The position numbers and the translations under genes are program-made. From Photorhabdus thracensis (lineage in GTDB: Bacteria > Pseudomonadota > Gammaproteobacteria > Enterobacterales > Enterobacteriaceae), in the NCBI RefSeq assembly GCF_001010285.1, contig NZ_CP011104.1, positions 2,666,001 to 2,730,000 of the forward strand: a stretch of 64,000 bases of DNA, read 5' to 3'. The notes beneath the pieces were generated by a model. That model ran no database searches and was not told the DNA's origin. It saw only the letters and a list, made by a program, of their open reading frames with translations. Below, one piece after another: positions 25,987-33,948 of the stretch (position 1 is the first letter of the stretch; every line of letters starts with the position of its first letter).

Positions 25987-26187
25987 ATGCTAAAACATGA
26001 AGATATGACAACAACAGCCTCATGTGTTTTAGAAACAGTACCAATGTATGACTGGGTTTCTATTCCCGATGTTTCAACTCTGACGGGGCTATCAACACCG
26101 CGTTGCCAATTACTTTTAACTCAATTTTGTCTGGCTGGCTTGATGGAAAGCCGGGACAACGACACCTTTTTCAAGCGTTGCCTTTGA
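25987..26187 (+). CDS. small phage protein (66 aa)
   Basis: MLKHEDMTTTASCVLETVPM, then DWVSIPDVSTLTGLSTPRCQ and LLLTQFCLAGLMES. The pattern suggests a winged-helix fold (helix, STLTGLS turn, LLTQFCLAGL), so it may be a small DNA-binding protein. First gene after the late terminator. No named family. Confidence 0.5.
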   Translation: MLKHEDMTTTASCVLETVPMYDWVSIPDVSTLTGLSTPRCQLLLTQFCLAGLMESRDNDTFFKRCL

Positions 26188-26287
26188 TGGGGTGACTTCT
26201 TAAGCGGTGAAATGGATGGCTGGTGGAGTTGACGACACCAGCCATTCGCCTGTTCTGTGCTAACCAGAGAGTAAGCTAGTATCGATT

Positions 26288-27331
26288 ATGGAAAATATTG
26301 TGAATTTAAGTGGTATCACATTAATTAATGACGACTCTCTACGATTTATCAAAACGTTACCAGACAACTGCATAGACTTAATCGCCACCGATCCCCCCTA
26401 TTTTCGGGTAAAAGAGTGTGGTTGGGACAGACAATGGGAGGATGTAACGGCTTATCTTGCGTGGCTGGATGAAGTACTGACTGAATTCTGGCGTGTGCTG
26501 AAACCCAACGGCAGTTTGTATATATTTTGTGGTTCGCGTTTGGCGTCTGATACGGAAATCCTTGTTCGTGAACGGTTCAATGTGCTTAACCACATTATCT
26601 GGGCAAAACCTTCTGGTCCGTGGCGCAGGCAGAATAAAGAAAGTTTAAGGGCTTATTTCCCTTCTACTGAACGGATCATATTTGCTGAACATTATCAGGG
26701 GCCTTATCAACCTAAAGGTGATGGGTATTTCCACAAATGCCGCGAACTTAAGCAATATGTCTTTAAACCGCTTGTGGACTACTTTCGCAATGCACGAAAG
26801 GTGTTGGGTGTCACAGCAAAAGAAATTAACGCTGCCACAGGAAAACAGATGGCCAGTCACTGGTTCAGTGATAGCCAGTGGCAATTACCCAATGAAGTGG
26901 ATTACCAAAAACTGCGGATATTGTTCGCTCGAATAGCCAGAGAAAAACACCAGAACGGAGAATTAAACAGGCCATATCATGAGTTAGGAGAATCTCATCT
27001 TACTTTGTCACGCCAATATGAGGAATTGAGTCTGGAATATGGGCTGCTGCGCCGTCCGTTCTCGGTGACGGTAGATGTGCCTTATACTGATGTCTGGTCT
27101 TTTCCACCTGTTCAGTATTACCCAGGTAAACATCCTTGCGAAAAGCCGGCAGACTTGATGGCGCATATTATCCGATCCAGTAGTCGGGAAGGGGATTTGG
27201 TGGCGGACTTCTTTATGGGATCAGGCTCAACACTAAAAGCGGCACTGAAGCTGAATCGTAGGGTCTTGGGTGTAGAACTGGAAGAAGAGTACTTTAACCA
27301 AACTAAGCGGGAAATTGGGGCGATGATATGA
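26288..27331 (+). CDS. site-specific DNA methyltransferase (N4/N6, beta class order)
   Basis: 347 residues. The catalytic motif DPPY (LIATDPPYFR) comes early and the SAM-binding motif FMGSGST late, the beta-class order of N6-adenine/N4-cytosine methylases. GVELEEEYFN near the end is a further conserved SAM-site feature. The middle 100 residues form a target-recognition region (FRNARKVLGVTAKEINAATG, plus a helical EKHQNGELNRPYHELGE). There is no adjacent restriction gene, so it is an orphan phage methylase that probably protects phage DNA or alters regulation. Confidence 0.88.
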   Translation: MENIVNLSGITLINDDSLRFIKTLPDNCIDLIATDPPYFRVKECGWDRQWEDVTAYLAWLDEVLTEFWRVLKPNGSLYIFCGSRLASDTEILVRERFNVLNHIIWAKPSGPWRRQNKESLRAYFPSTERIIFAEHYQGPYQPKGDGYFHKCRELKQYVFKPLVDYFRNARKVLGVTAKEINAATGKQMASHWFSDSQWQLPNEVDYQKLRILFARIAREKHQNGELNRPYHELGESHLTLSRQYEELSLEYGLLRRPFSVTVDVPYTDVWSFPPVQYYPGKHPCEKPADLMAHIIRSSSREGDLVADFFMGSGSTLKAALKLNRRVLGVELEEEYFNQTKREIGAMI

Positions 27332-27374
27332 ATAACTACCTCGCTGCGGTGAGGGGTTATTTGAGTTTCTCTCA

Positions 27375-27881
27375 TTAGTTATTATGGCGAAATAGTGAAT
27401 TGCTGGATAGTATTTGACGGATTTCATTGTCAGAAAGTGGTTGTGATCTCGGTGAACAGAGATTAACTTTTTGACTTGAAGTAATGCTCTTAGCGAGATC
27501 TATATAAGCTCTAAATTCAACTTGGCTGTGTCCACCTTCATTCATTTCCATCGGCTGAATAATCACATGATGGTTTGACAAAAAAAAGTTATACCAAGTA
27601 TTTTTTCTCACTTTCTTTATTAATTTTTTAAGCAAAAACATTGCAGGTATCATTTGCCCTAGTAATAAACGAGATGTGGTAAAGGGAGTGTCGGGGGTAC
27701 CAGAGACTTCTTTACCAGTGCTGACGTTGCGAACAACAATTTTATTAATATATAGTCGTATGTAAATTAAGCTCATAAAAATGTGTATGTCAGGTAATTC
27801 AAATTTGTTGCAAGTATACGTTCTTCTCTTAATGCAGTGAAGTCTGATGCTTATTGAGTCTTTTAAATCAATACAGGGCAA
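27375..27881 (-). CDS. unknown protein in the late region, reverse strand
   Basis: Up to 168 residues, with a TTG start at 27881 and a later internal ATG (MSLIYIRLYINKIVVRNVST). It contains a hydrophobic patch (LLLGQMIPAMFLLKKLIKKV) and ends SNSLFRHNN. Being antisense to the late operon and AT-rich, it is probably an independently expressed prophage cargo (moron) gene. I do not recognise the family, and the start is uncertain. Confidence 0.45.
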   Translation of the reverse strand: MPCIDLKDSISIRLHCIKRRTYTCNKFELPDIHIFMSLIYIRLYINKIVVRNVSTGKEVSGTPDTPFTTSRLLLGQMIPAMFLLKKLIKKVRKNTWYNFFLSNHHVIIQPMEMNEGGHSQVEFRAYIDLAKSITSSQKVNLCSPRSQPLSDNEIRQILSSNSLFRHNN

Positions 27882-27936
27882 ATCAGCCCAAGTAATTAAA
27901 TTAACTAAATGATCACTCCATCAGTGGGATGGAATT

Positions 27937-28116
27937 ATGCGTATGGACAAATACACCAGCCCCACTGCATACACTTGGGGCACATTTACAGCAATGCTTA
28001 GTGCTCTGTCGCTGAACGACTGGGCCATCATTATTGGCATTATCTGCACTGTTGGCACCTTTGGGGTCAACTGGTACTACAAGCATCGGGAGCTTAGCCG
28101 CAATGACAAAGACTAG
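27937..28116 (+). CDS. phage holin
   Basis: 59 residues, too short for many gene callers. MRMDKYTSPTAYTWGTFTAM is followed by one or two hydrophobic segments (LSALSLNDWAII, IGIICTVGTFGVNWYY) and a basic tail (KHRELSRNDKD). It overlaps the endolysin start by 14 bp, the usual holin-endolysin coupling. A tandem ATG (27937 and 27943) could give dual starts of the holin/antiholin type. Confidence 0.8.
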   Translation: MRMDKYTSPTAYTWGTFTAMLSALSLNDWAIIIGIICTVGTFGVNWYYKHRELSRNDKD

Positions 28117-28639
28117 TAAGTTAAGTGCTGCGGTTATCGGTCTGGTTCTCTCTGGTGCAGGTGCCACGGCGATATTGTCTCAGTTCTTGGACGAGAAAGA
28201 GGGTAACCGGCTATCAGCGTATCAAGATGCGGGGGGAGTCTGGACAATCTGCCGAGGTGTTACTCGGATTGATGGAACTCCCGCTCGTCAGGGGATGAGG
28301 TTAATGCCGAATCAGTGCCGTGACCTCAATGCACAAGAAGCAAAGCAGGCTATTGCATGGGTAAAACGCAATGTGCGGGTGCCATTAACTGAACCTCAGA
28401 TAGCAGGTATTGCCAGCTTTTGCCCATATAACATTGGCCCATCGAAATGCTTCTCTTCCACATTCTATAGAAAGCTGAATGCCGGAGATAAGAAAGGCGC
28501 TTGTGCTGAGATAAAACGTTGGGTATTTGATAATGGTCGAGACTGTCGACAGACCAAAGGGCAGGCAAACGGCTGTTATGGTCAAGTTGAGCGACGTGCC
28601 CAGGAATCGGAATTAACTTGCTGGGGGCTGGATGAATAG
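28103..28639 (+). CDS. SAR endolysin (glycoside hydrolase 24 lysozyme)
   Basis: 178 residues from ATG 28103. The N-terminal weakly hydrophobic, Gly/Ala-rich segment (LSAAVIGLVLSGAGATAIL) is a signal-arrest-release anchor. The catalytic E-D-T set is visible in DEKEGNRLSAYQDAGG and CRGVTR. The body CPYNIGPSKCFSSTFYRKLN, AGDKKGACAEIKRWVF is family-typical. It cleaves peptidoglycan in the periplasm after release from the membrane. Several cysteines could regulate activity through disulphides. Confidence 0.92.
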   Translation: MTKTSKLSAAVIGLVLSGAGATAILSQFLDEKEGNRLSAYQDAGGVWTICRGVTRIDGTPARQGMRLMPNQCRDLNAQEAKQAIAWVKRNVRVPLTEPQIAGIASFCPYNIGPSKCFSSTFYRKLNAGDKKGACAEIKRWVFDNGRDCRQTKGQANGCYGQVERRAQESELTCWGLDE

Positions 28640-28731
28640 ACATTCGTTGGCCAGGATATTGTTTCTGTTTGGCTTCTTTCTTGCTTTGATAGGTAGAGAT
28701 GGATGGAGCTGGTTTCTGGGGTGTTGTTGCT

Positions 28732-29193
28732 ATGAAATTTAGCTTTCATTACTACACTATACTAGCGTTGCTCCTTATTTCATTGACAGCGTATTACTAT
28801 CACTTTGAGTTACAGAAAGAACAGCATATTACAAAACAGCGGCAATCAGAAATCCAACAGCTTACGGATGCGCTTGATTATCAAAACTCACATATCACTA
28901 TGCTGCGCGAACTTGATGTGAAACACACTCAGGAACTTGCTAATGCCAAATCTGAAATTGATGTTCTTCGCAATGATGTTGCTGCCGGTCGTCGCAAGCT
29001 GCGTATCCAAGCCACCTGTCCCGTGCGTGAGGCCACTATCTCCGGCGGCGTGGGCACTACAACCACAGTCGAACTCACTGGAGAAACTGGATCAATTGTT
29101 CTTGATATCCGAGAAGGCATCATCAATGACCGAGCAAAATTAAGATATTTGCAGGATTACATAAAAACTGAATGTTACAAGGTGACAAAATGA
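28732..29193 (+). CDS. inner-membrane spanin (Rz-like)
   Basis: 153 residues from ATG 28732. One N-terminal transmembrane helix (YYTILALLLISLTAYYYHF) is followed by a long periplasmic coiled coil (QKEQHITKQRQSEIQQLTDA...DVLRNDVAAGRRKLRI). This is the i-spanin layout. The Rz1-like lipoprotein gene is nested in another frame within it, and the next gene overlaps its stop. It completes the outer-membrane step of lysis. Confidence 0.87.
   Translation: MKFSFHYYTILALLLISLTAYYYHFELQKEQHITKQRQSEIQQLTDALDYQNSHITMLRELDVKHTQELANAKSEIDVLRNDVAAGRRKLRIQATCPVREATISGGVGTTTTVELTGETGSIVLDIREGIINDRAKLRYLQDYIKTECYKVTK
28961..29143 (+). CDS. outer-membrane spanin lipoprotein (Rz1-like), nested in Rz
   Basis: 60 residues from ATG 28961 in a different frame inside the Rz gene. 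A lipobox is present: MFFAMMLLPVVASC. The mature part is proline-rich (SKPPVPCVRPLSPAAWALQP), as typical for Rz1. The nested Rz/Rz1 arrangement matches lambdoid phages. Confidence 0.85.
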   Translation: MFFAMMLLPVVASCVSKPPVPCVRPLSPAAWALQPQSNSLEKLDQLFLISEKASSMTEQN

Positions 29194-29486
29194 AAACAGA
29201 AGTTGATCTGATTTACTTCGAGAAAGACAGGGAAACGCAAACACGACTCAGTAAATACTATGTATCGCATAACAATTCAGAGACGATCCTTGACCAAACG
29301 CTTATCATCAGCAAAGACGAATTCGGTAAATACATTGCAAAAATGGCGTTTACTAATTTCCCTAAACTGAAATCAGAGAAAGAGACAGCATTAAAATTGG
29401 CGGACCGGATGAAACACATGAGTGAAGTGATAGAAGAACACTGGCAGGATAAGATACCGCATCCAGAGGCAGCTCCTTCTAATTGA
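29190..29486 (+). CDS. small phage protein downstream of the spanins (98 aa)
   Basis: Starts MKTEVDLIYFEKDRETQTRL; the ATG overlaps the Rz stop (ATGA). The rest is mixed helix/strand with an acidic C-terminus (IEEHWQDKIPHPEAAPSN). Likely part of the lysis operon by overlap. Function unknown. Confidence 0.65.
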   Translation: MKTEVDLIYFEKDRETQTRLSKYYVSHNNSETILDQTLIISKDEFGKYIAKMAFTNFPKLKSEKETALKLADRMKHMSEVIEEHWQDKIPHPEAAPSN

Positions 29487-29516
29487 GGAATAGAACACAT
29501 TGCCACTTCAGAGCAA

Positions 29517-29645
29517 ATGATACTGGGGTGGCAGGAGTATGTTAGGGGCAGTGCATTAACTGAGTATTGGAATTTTTTCTTAAAATCGGCTTTACGTCAG
29601 AGGACGAAGAAAAAAAATAGTGCTATATATTCAGTTAGCGTTTAA
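29517..29645 (+). CDS. possible small protein (42 aa)
   Basis: MILGWQEYVRGSALTEYWNF then LKSALRQRTKKKNS. No convincing ribosome site; included only because it fills a gap in the late operon. Could be spurious. Confidence 0.25.
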   Translation: MILGWQEYVRGSALTEYWNFFLKSALRQRTKKKNSAIYSVSV

Positions 29646-29699
29646 AGTTCCCGACCTCAAAAACGGTTACATTAACACCTTGGAAAGAAAGACAAGATA

Positions 29700-30278
29700 A
29701 TGAAAGACATAGACGTACGGCGTGCTGTTCATTCTAAGATACTGAAGGAGCATCACAAAGATCCTGATACATTGATTATTGACGAGTTCACAATGAGTCT
29801 CGGAGCAAGCCGTGCTGATATTACGGTGATTAATGGACTTATGCATGGTTATGAAATCAAAAGTAAAAGTGATAACTTGCTCCGTTTACCATTACAGATT
29901 CAATATTATTCATCGGTTATGGATAAGGTAACTCTTGTCGTTTCTGAAACTCACTCTAAGCCAGCAATGGAGATTATTCCTGATTGGTGGGGAGTTAAGA
30001 TAGTAACGCAAGGTGCAAGAAATGGTATACATTTACACACTGAGCGCCACAATCGCCTTAATCCGTCTATAGATAAAGTATCCCTTTCTATGTTGCTATG
30101 GAAAGAGGAAATGCTGGAAATTTTCTCTGATTTAGGTAAAGGCCGTGGTCTAAAAAGCAAACCACGGCGTGTGTTATGGAATAAATTAGCCGAAACTTTA
30201 GATACAGATGAGCTTCGTGATTTGGTCAGGAAAAAGCTTAAAGCCCGTACAAATTGGAAAGCTGAGAGACTACCTTAG
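29700..30278 (+). CDS. sce7726-family protein (PD-(D/E)XK nuclease-like)
   Basis: 192 residues. A nuclease-fold signature is visible: TLIIDEFTMSLGASRADITV, then GYEIKSKSDNLLRLPLQIQY, giving the E...D...ExK arrangement. It resembles the sce7726 family, which I recall as often neighbouring a beta-family protein in prophages, as here. Its 3' end overlaps the convergent beta-family gene by 41 bp. A restriction-like or exclusion role is inferred. Confidence 0.7.
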   Translation: MKDIDVRRAVHSKILKEHHKDPDTLIIDEFTMSLGASRADITVINGLMHGYEIKSKSDNLLRLPLQIQYYSSVMDKVTLVVSETHSKPAMEIIPDWWGVKIVTQGARNGIHLHTERHNRLNPSIDKVSLSMLLWKEEMLEIFSDLGKGRGLKSKPRRVLWNKLAETLDTDELRDLVRKKLKARTNWKAERLP

Positions 30279-31341
30279 TAATATGGTGGTTTTGTCCAAT
30301 TCTCCTCCAAACTTCTGGACTGCCAAATTTGTGATTTCCCGCAGGATCTTGAAGGTATTGCGTGTATTCTCTCGCGTAATTATCAATATCTCTATCACCC
30401 GTAGAGAATGAATTTCCTGAGTATTCAGGGTGGGTCACAATTGCTTTACTATGAGCGCCATACTGTTCATAGCCATATCGATTCGCAACTTGTCCTCTAA
30501 ATACTAAAAAATCACTATCGGCAGTATATCGAACACTGGCGGTAACACTGGGGAATCGAGTTGCAAGGCGAGAATAATCAGGGTGCTGTATACCATAGTC
30601 ACTATAAATGATGTTTCTTAATAACTGTCCGCTAGAGTGAAGAGCTTTCCACAATCTCCATTCCAAGCGAGTTTGAGAGTAAGTTCCTAACGGTATGCCG
30701 CTCAAATCAATAGGGAAAGATCCTGATGCTAATGATATAGAACGGAATCTCTGTAGGTTGCTAAAGTTATTAATCAAGCCCAACGCAAGTATTTTGCTAT
30801 GCCCTGAGCTGACATCACTTTCTGATAGCATATCTCGTAGATCGATAATTACATCAATATGCTCAGGGGTAATTTGTAATTCATGGATATAATCAGTAAT
30901 TAGCTGAGGATTGACTAAATCAGTGGTTGTTAATCTGAAGCAAATTTCGCCCTGCACAAGGGTGCTGATAGATTGTTTATAATCGACTGATCTGGTCGGA
31001 GATGTTACCGGAATCACTCTAAACCCAGCGTTTCTTGCTTGGATTATAGCATTTTCAATCGGATATGTGTCTGTTGAAGCAATAAATTGCTCTTCGATTA
31101 AAATCCCATCTAAAAATACTATAGGAATACCATCACACCCAGAAAGAATTTTTCTCTCAAACTCATTTAGCATTTCATTATATGTTTTATCTGGGATATC
31201 TGTGTCAGGGTCTATGGGAACTGGCTCAATTTCTAATAGAGGAATAATCTTTGATTTCGTAAAAGTGTCGAGTTGATTTAATGCATTAAATTCAGCTCTT
31301 TTGGTCTTTAAGATAGGGATATATGAAATTGTTTCAAGCAC
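30238..31341 (-). CDS. beta-family protein (T4 beta-like), convergent with sce7726
   Basis: 367 residues matching the beta protein family (PF14350): YIPILKTKRAEFNALNQLDT, IIPLLEIEPVPIDPDTD, CDGIPIVFLDGILIEEQF, and a C-terminal AREYTQYLQDPAGNHKFGSP, EVWRRIGQNHHITKVVSQ. Molecular function is not established to my knowledge. Its gene overlaps the sce7726 gene tail to tail, so both mRNAs share 41 bp of antisense. Low GC and placement between lysis and packaging genes fit a cargo defence or superinfection-exclusion module. Confidence 0.72.
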   Translation of the reverse strand: MLETISYIPILKTKRAEFNALNQLDTFTKSKIIPLLEIEPVPIDPDTDIPDKTYNEMLNEFERKILSGCDGIPIVFLDGILIEEQFIASTDTYPIENAIIQARNAGFRVIPVTSPTRSVDYKQSISTLVQGEICFRLTTTDLVNPQLITDYIHELQITPEHIDVIIDLRDMLSESDVSSGHSKILALGLINNFSNLQRFRSISLASGSFPIDLSGIPLGTYSQTRLEWRLWKALHSSGQLLRNIIYSDYGIQHPDYSRLATRFPSVTASVRYTADSDFLVFRGQVANRYGYEQYGAHSKAIVTHPEYSGNSFSTGDRDIDNYAREYTQYLQDPAGNHKFGSPEVWRRIGQNHHITKVVSQLSNLYGL

Positions 31342-31640
31342 TGTTTATCTCCTAATTTTGATAAGGTTAAAGAATAGACAGTCTATTACCTTTCGTTAGA
31401 TAACACATAGAGAGCTGGATCGTATTTTCTTAAATAGATGAAGATATGCATTAGTAATCGTGATGTTATTCATGTTTCTTTACTAACATAATTTTCTAAC
31501 GATAAATTCTTATTTCTGTGTCCATTCCCTGAATAGCTACAGGAATATCCGCATGCCATCACATCTCGTGGTGGCATTTTGTATCTATCGCGTACTAGTG
31601 ATAATGCTGATGTATAATCCTCCCATGCAAGGAGGAAGTG
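31342..31640. other. intergenic region, 299 bp
   Basis: AT-rich, non-coding. It presumably holds promoters for the beta-family gene (minus) and for the secreted small protein (plus), but no clear hexamers were assigned. Confidence 0.35.
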
Positions 31641-31958
31641 ATGTTAAAAATATTCAATTGCGTAAAACTTATCGGATTGCTGATTGTTTTTATTTTACCT
31701 TGTATCGGGTACTCGGAAACCCAATACGTAGATCCTATGACAACATGTCTAAATGATTATGTCCTTCCTAAATTATCAGCAGACATACTGCCTGAAAAGT
31801 TAGTGGATGATGCTTTTATTACGTGCAAATTTCAGGTTGATGAGTGGCTTAAGCCTTTTGAGGCTATTGATAAACGTGAAGAAAACTATAAATCTATGCA
31901 TGATTTTTATGCTCGAATGGTAAATATCAGACGGAAAGCCGAATTAAGCAATAACTGA
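31641..31958 (+). CDS. small secreted prophage protein (105 aa)
   Basis: Begins MLKIFNCVKLIGLLIVFILP with predicted cleavage after CIGYS, so the mature ~80-residue protein should be periplasmic. It has two mature-part cysteines (TTCLNDY, ITCKFQV) that could form a disulphide. An ideal AAGGAGG ribosome site lies just upstream, and its own terminator follows. Function unknown; position and autonomy suggest a lysogenic cargo gene. Confidence 0.6.
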   Translation: MLKIFNCVKLIGLLIVFILPCIGYSETQYVDPMTTCLNDYVLPKLSADILPEKLVDDAFITCKFQVDEWLKPFEAIDKREENYKSMHDFYARMVNIRRKAELSNN

Positions 31959-31996
31959 ATGATGATTATTTGTTATTGAATAAATATTGTATGTTG

Positions 31997-32019
31997 ACCA
32001 CCTTCCACGGTGGTTTTTA
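31997..32019 (+). terminator. rho-independent terminator
   Basis: ACCACCTTCCACGGTGGTTT with a T-run; a six-pair stem ACCACC/GGTGGT, 38 bp after the secreted protein gene. Confidence 0.65.
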
Positions 32020-32036
32020 TATTTTAAGGGAAAGAA

Positions 32037-32753
32037 ATGGCAAAAAATACTGACTGGGAGGGAATAGAGCGTGATTACCGTTCCGGCCTTCTCTCAATCA
32101 GGGAGATTGCTAAACAATATGGCATCAGTGATGCAGCGATTCGAAAAAGAGCGAAAACTGAGGGATGGGTTCGCACTATTGTTGAAAGTACGCAGTGCGA
32201 ACCTGATGCGAACCAAGCGGAAAGTCAGGTAGCAAGTAACACCAGTAATATCTTGGAGTCTGAAAAGTTCGCAGAGAGTTCGCAAGGAACCGCAGGGATT
32301 CTAAAGCCGCAATACGAACAGTTTGCTCAAAACATAGCGGCGGGTATGCCGATGAAAGAGGCGGCAATTTGTGCGGGTTACTCTCCAGCCCGTGCTGATT
32401 CTCAATCATCCATATTGATACGCAGACCGGAAATAAAAGCCCGCATTCGAGAACTGAGAAACGAAGCGGCGTTGCTTGTTTCATTCAATGCTGGACACTT
32501 GGCTGAATTGTCGTTTCGTGCTGGGAAGGAAGCGTTAGCAGATAAGAAATTCGGGCAGGTTGCCCCAAATATTAAAAATGCCGCGCAACTTACCGGTATC
32601 GATATGAGCAGCAATAAAACTGAGGTCAATGTTGATCTCGCTGGTCTGAGTTATGGCAAGGTCTGCATTGTCACTCCCGCCAATTGCCCGGCTGATGTCT
32701 GGTCAACATATATGGAGAAATTGCGCGAGGGAAAACAGATAGCCCGGTCATAA
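32037..32753 (+). CDS. phage terminase small subunit
   Basis: 238 residues. The N-terminal HTH (EIAKQYGISDAAIRKRAKTE, GWVR) binds pac/cos DNA. The central KPQYEQFAQNIAAGMPMKEA, AICAGYSPARADSQSSILIR, RPEIKARIREL is the terminase-2 domain. It recognises phage DNA for packaging together with the large subunit. The large-subunit frame begins directly after, overlapping or within a few bases. Confidence 0.88.
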   Translation: MAKNTDWEGIERDYRSGLLSIREIAKQYGISDAAIRKRAKTEGWVRTIVESTQCEPDANQAESQVASNTSNILESEKFAESSQGTAGILKPQYEQFAQNIAAGMPMKEAAICAGYSPARADSQSSILIRRPEIKARIRELRNEAALLVSFNAGHLAELSFRAGKEALADKKFGQVAPNIKNAAQLTGIDMSSNKTEVNVDLAGLSYGKVCIVTPANCPADVWSTYMEKLREGKQIARS

Positions 32754-32761
32754 TTGATGGT

Positions 32762-33035
32762 GTGCTGTACGCCTTTAGTAGTGACTGGGCGACAGAGGTT
32801 TTATATGACCGAGCATTGGGTTCTGTTCGCTGGCGTTGGACATATGGCGGGCGTGGTGGCGGTAAATCGGTAGAGATTGCTCGTGCGCTGGTATTGTTGG
32901 GTGCTATAGAACCAATGACGATTCTTTGTGCCCGTGAATTCCAGAACTCAATCAATGATTCTGTTCTTGCCCTGCTTGAGGCACAAATCATTGATCTTGG
33001 ACTGTCCCACGTCTATAAGGTCTTAGGGACTATCC
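32762..33035 (+). pseudogene. phage terminase large subunit, 5' fragment only
   Basis: About 91 codons remain: VLYAFSSDWATEVLYDRALG, then the Walker A segment WRWTYGGRGGGKSVEIARAL and ILCAREFQNSINDSVLALLE. After HVYKVLG the sequence becomes unrelated (TIPTPSYSLADLSP, stop 33073) and GC content rises sharply, so the gene is cut by the second element. A GTG at 32762 is taken as start. ATPase motor and nuclease domains are gone, so packaging is impossible. Confidence 0.85.
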
Positions 33036-33948
33036 CGACGCCATCATACAGTTTAGCGGACCTTTCCCCCTGATTTAGCAGCCTTTTTCTCCACCGTTTT
33101 TTCCCACCCTGTTAAAGAACATGCCAACTGGCCCCGACGGGCACTTTCCCGATGTTAGCGCATTTTTTCCCCGACGTCAGCGCCGGGTTTCGCCCCGCTT
33201 TGCCTGCCGGAACCGGGTTTTATTGGGAACCCGTGGCGGCGGTGCAGCTTGTCTGCGCCGCTGACGCGGGTTGGCCGGGTGCGGGCTGGCGAAGCCCGCA
33301 GGTGAAGCTTTTCAGCGGGGAGCCCCCGCTCGCGGGGGCGGACGGGGCGGAGATGGCGAGTACGGGAACGAGCGAGGAGCCTGCGACTGCGAGCCGGACG
33401 CAGCCAGTGCAGCAGGGTTGGGCGGGGGCCATAAATTGCGCCAGCTTGCTGGCCTGCCTTCAGGGCGGTTGACCTTGACGGACTGACCGACAACGGTTTA
33501 AGGCGGATTTTCGCCCCGGAGCCGCCACGGACGGCGGCGACTGCGGCGGCCGGTTTTGGCTCTGGGGCTGACAGCAGCGGGTGAGCGGGCGAACCCGGTG
33601 CGCCACACTGCTCTGAGAAGCTCAACCCGGCGGCCAGCCGCGCACCGGGGCCAAGGTAACCGCGCAGCGCCCATGGGTGGGCGGTGCCGACATAATGTGC
33701 CGTTAAGCGTTGTGGGCCGTGTAGGCCCATTTCGCTTAATGCCACATTATGTTGAATGGCGGCTGACCGGCAACGATTGTCACCGAGAACGCCGATGTTC
33801 AGCGCCGGGCGGCCGGCATTTACTGCCGGGCACTCAGAAGGTGGGCAGGCAGTCTGTGCGCAGGGACGCGCGCAGTCTGCCTTTCACTGCACCCCACGCG
33901 CTCACAGGGAACCGGCTAACATTAAGATTGTCCGGCAACACAGCGCGT
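33036..33948. other. GC-rich, structured non-coding region of the second element
   Basis: Roughly 0.9 kb with far higher GC than the prophage. Many frames stay open simply because of the GC bias, and none has a ribosome site or family. Short perfect hairpins abound, e.g. CCCCCGCTCGCGGGGG near 33325. It lies between the broken terminase and the integrase, where attachment and transfer or replication sites would be expected. The exact left boundary of the element is not resolved. Confidence 0.5.
33691..33751. repeat. 61-bp nested inverted repeat near the integrase
   Basis: Outer arms CATAATGTGCCGTTAAGCG (33691-33709) and, complemented, CATAATGTGGCATTAAGCG (33733-33751) match at 17 of 19 positions. 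Inside is a perfect hairpin TGGGCC-GTGTA-GGCCCA (33713-33729). The right edge reads TTATGTTGAAT, close to the XerD half of enteric dif (TTATGTTAAAT). It may be the recombination site used by the neighbouring XerC-like integrase. Confidence 0.5.

Noticed and set aside
33152-33948. Several open frames of 70-196 codons on both strands in the GC-rich region
   Set aside because: They overlap one another in many frames, lack ribosome sites and family motifs, and are explained by high GC reducing stop codons.
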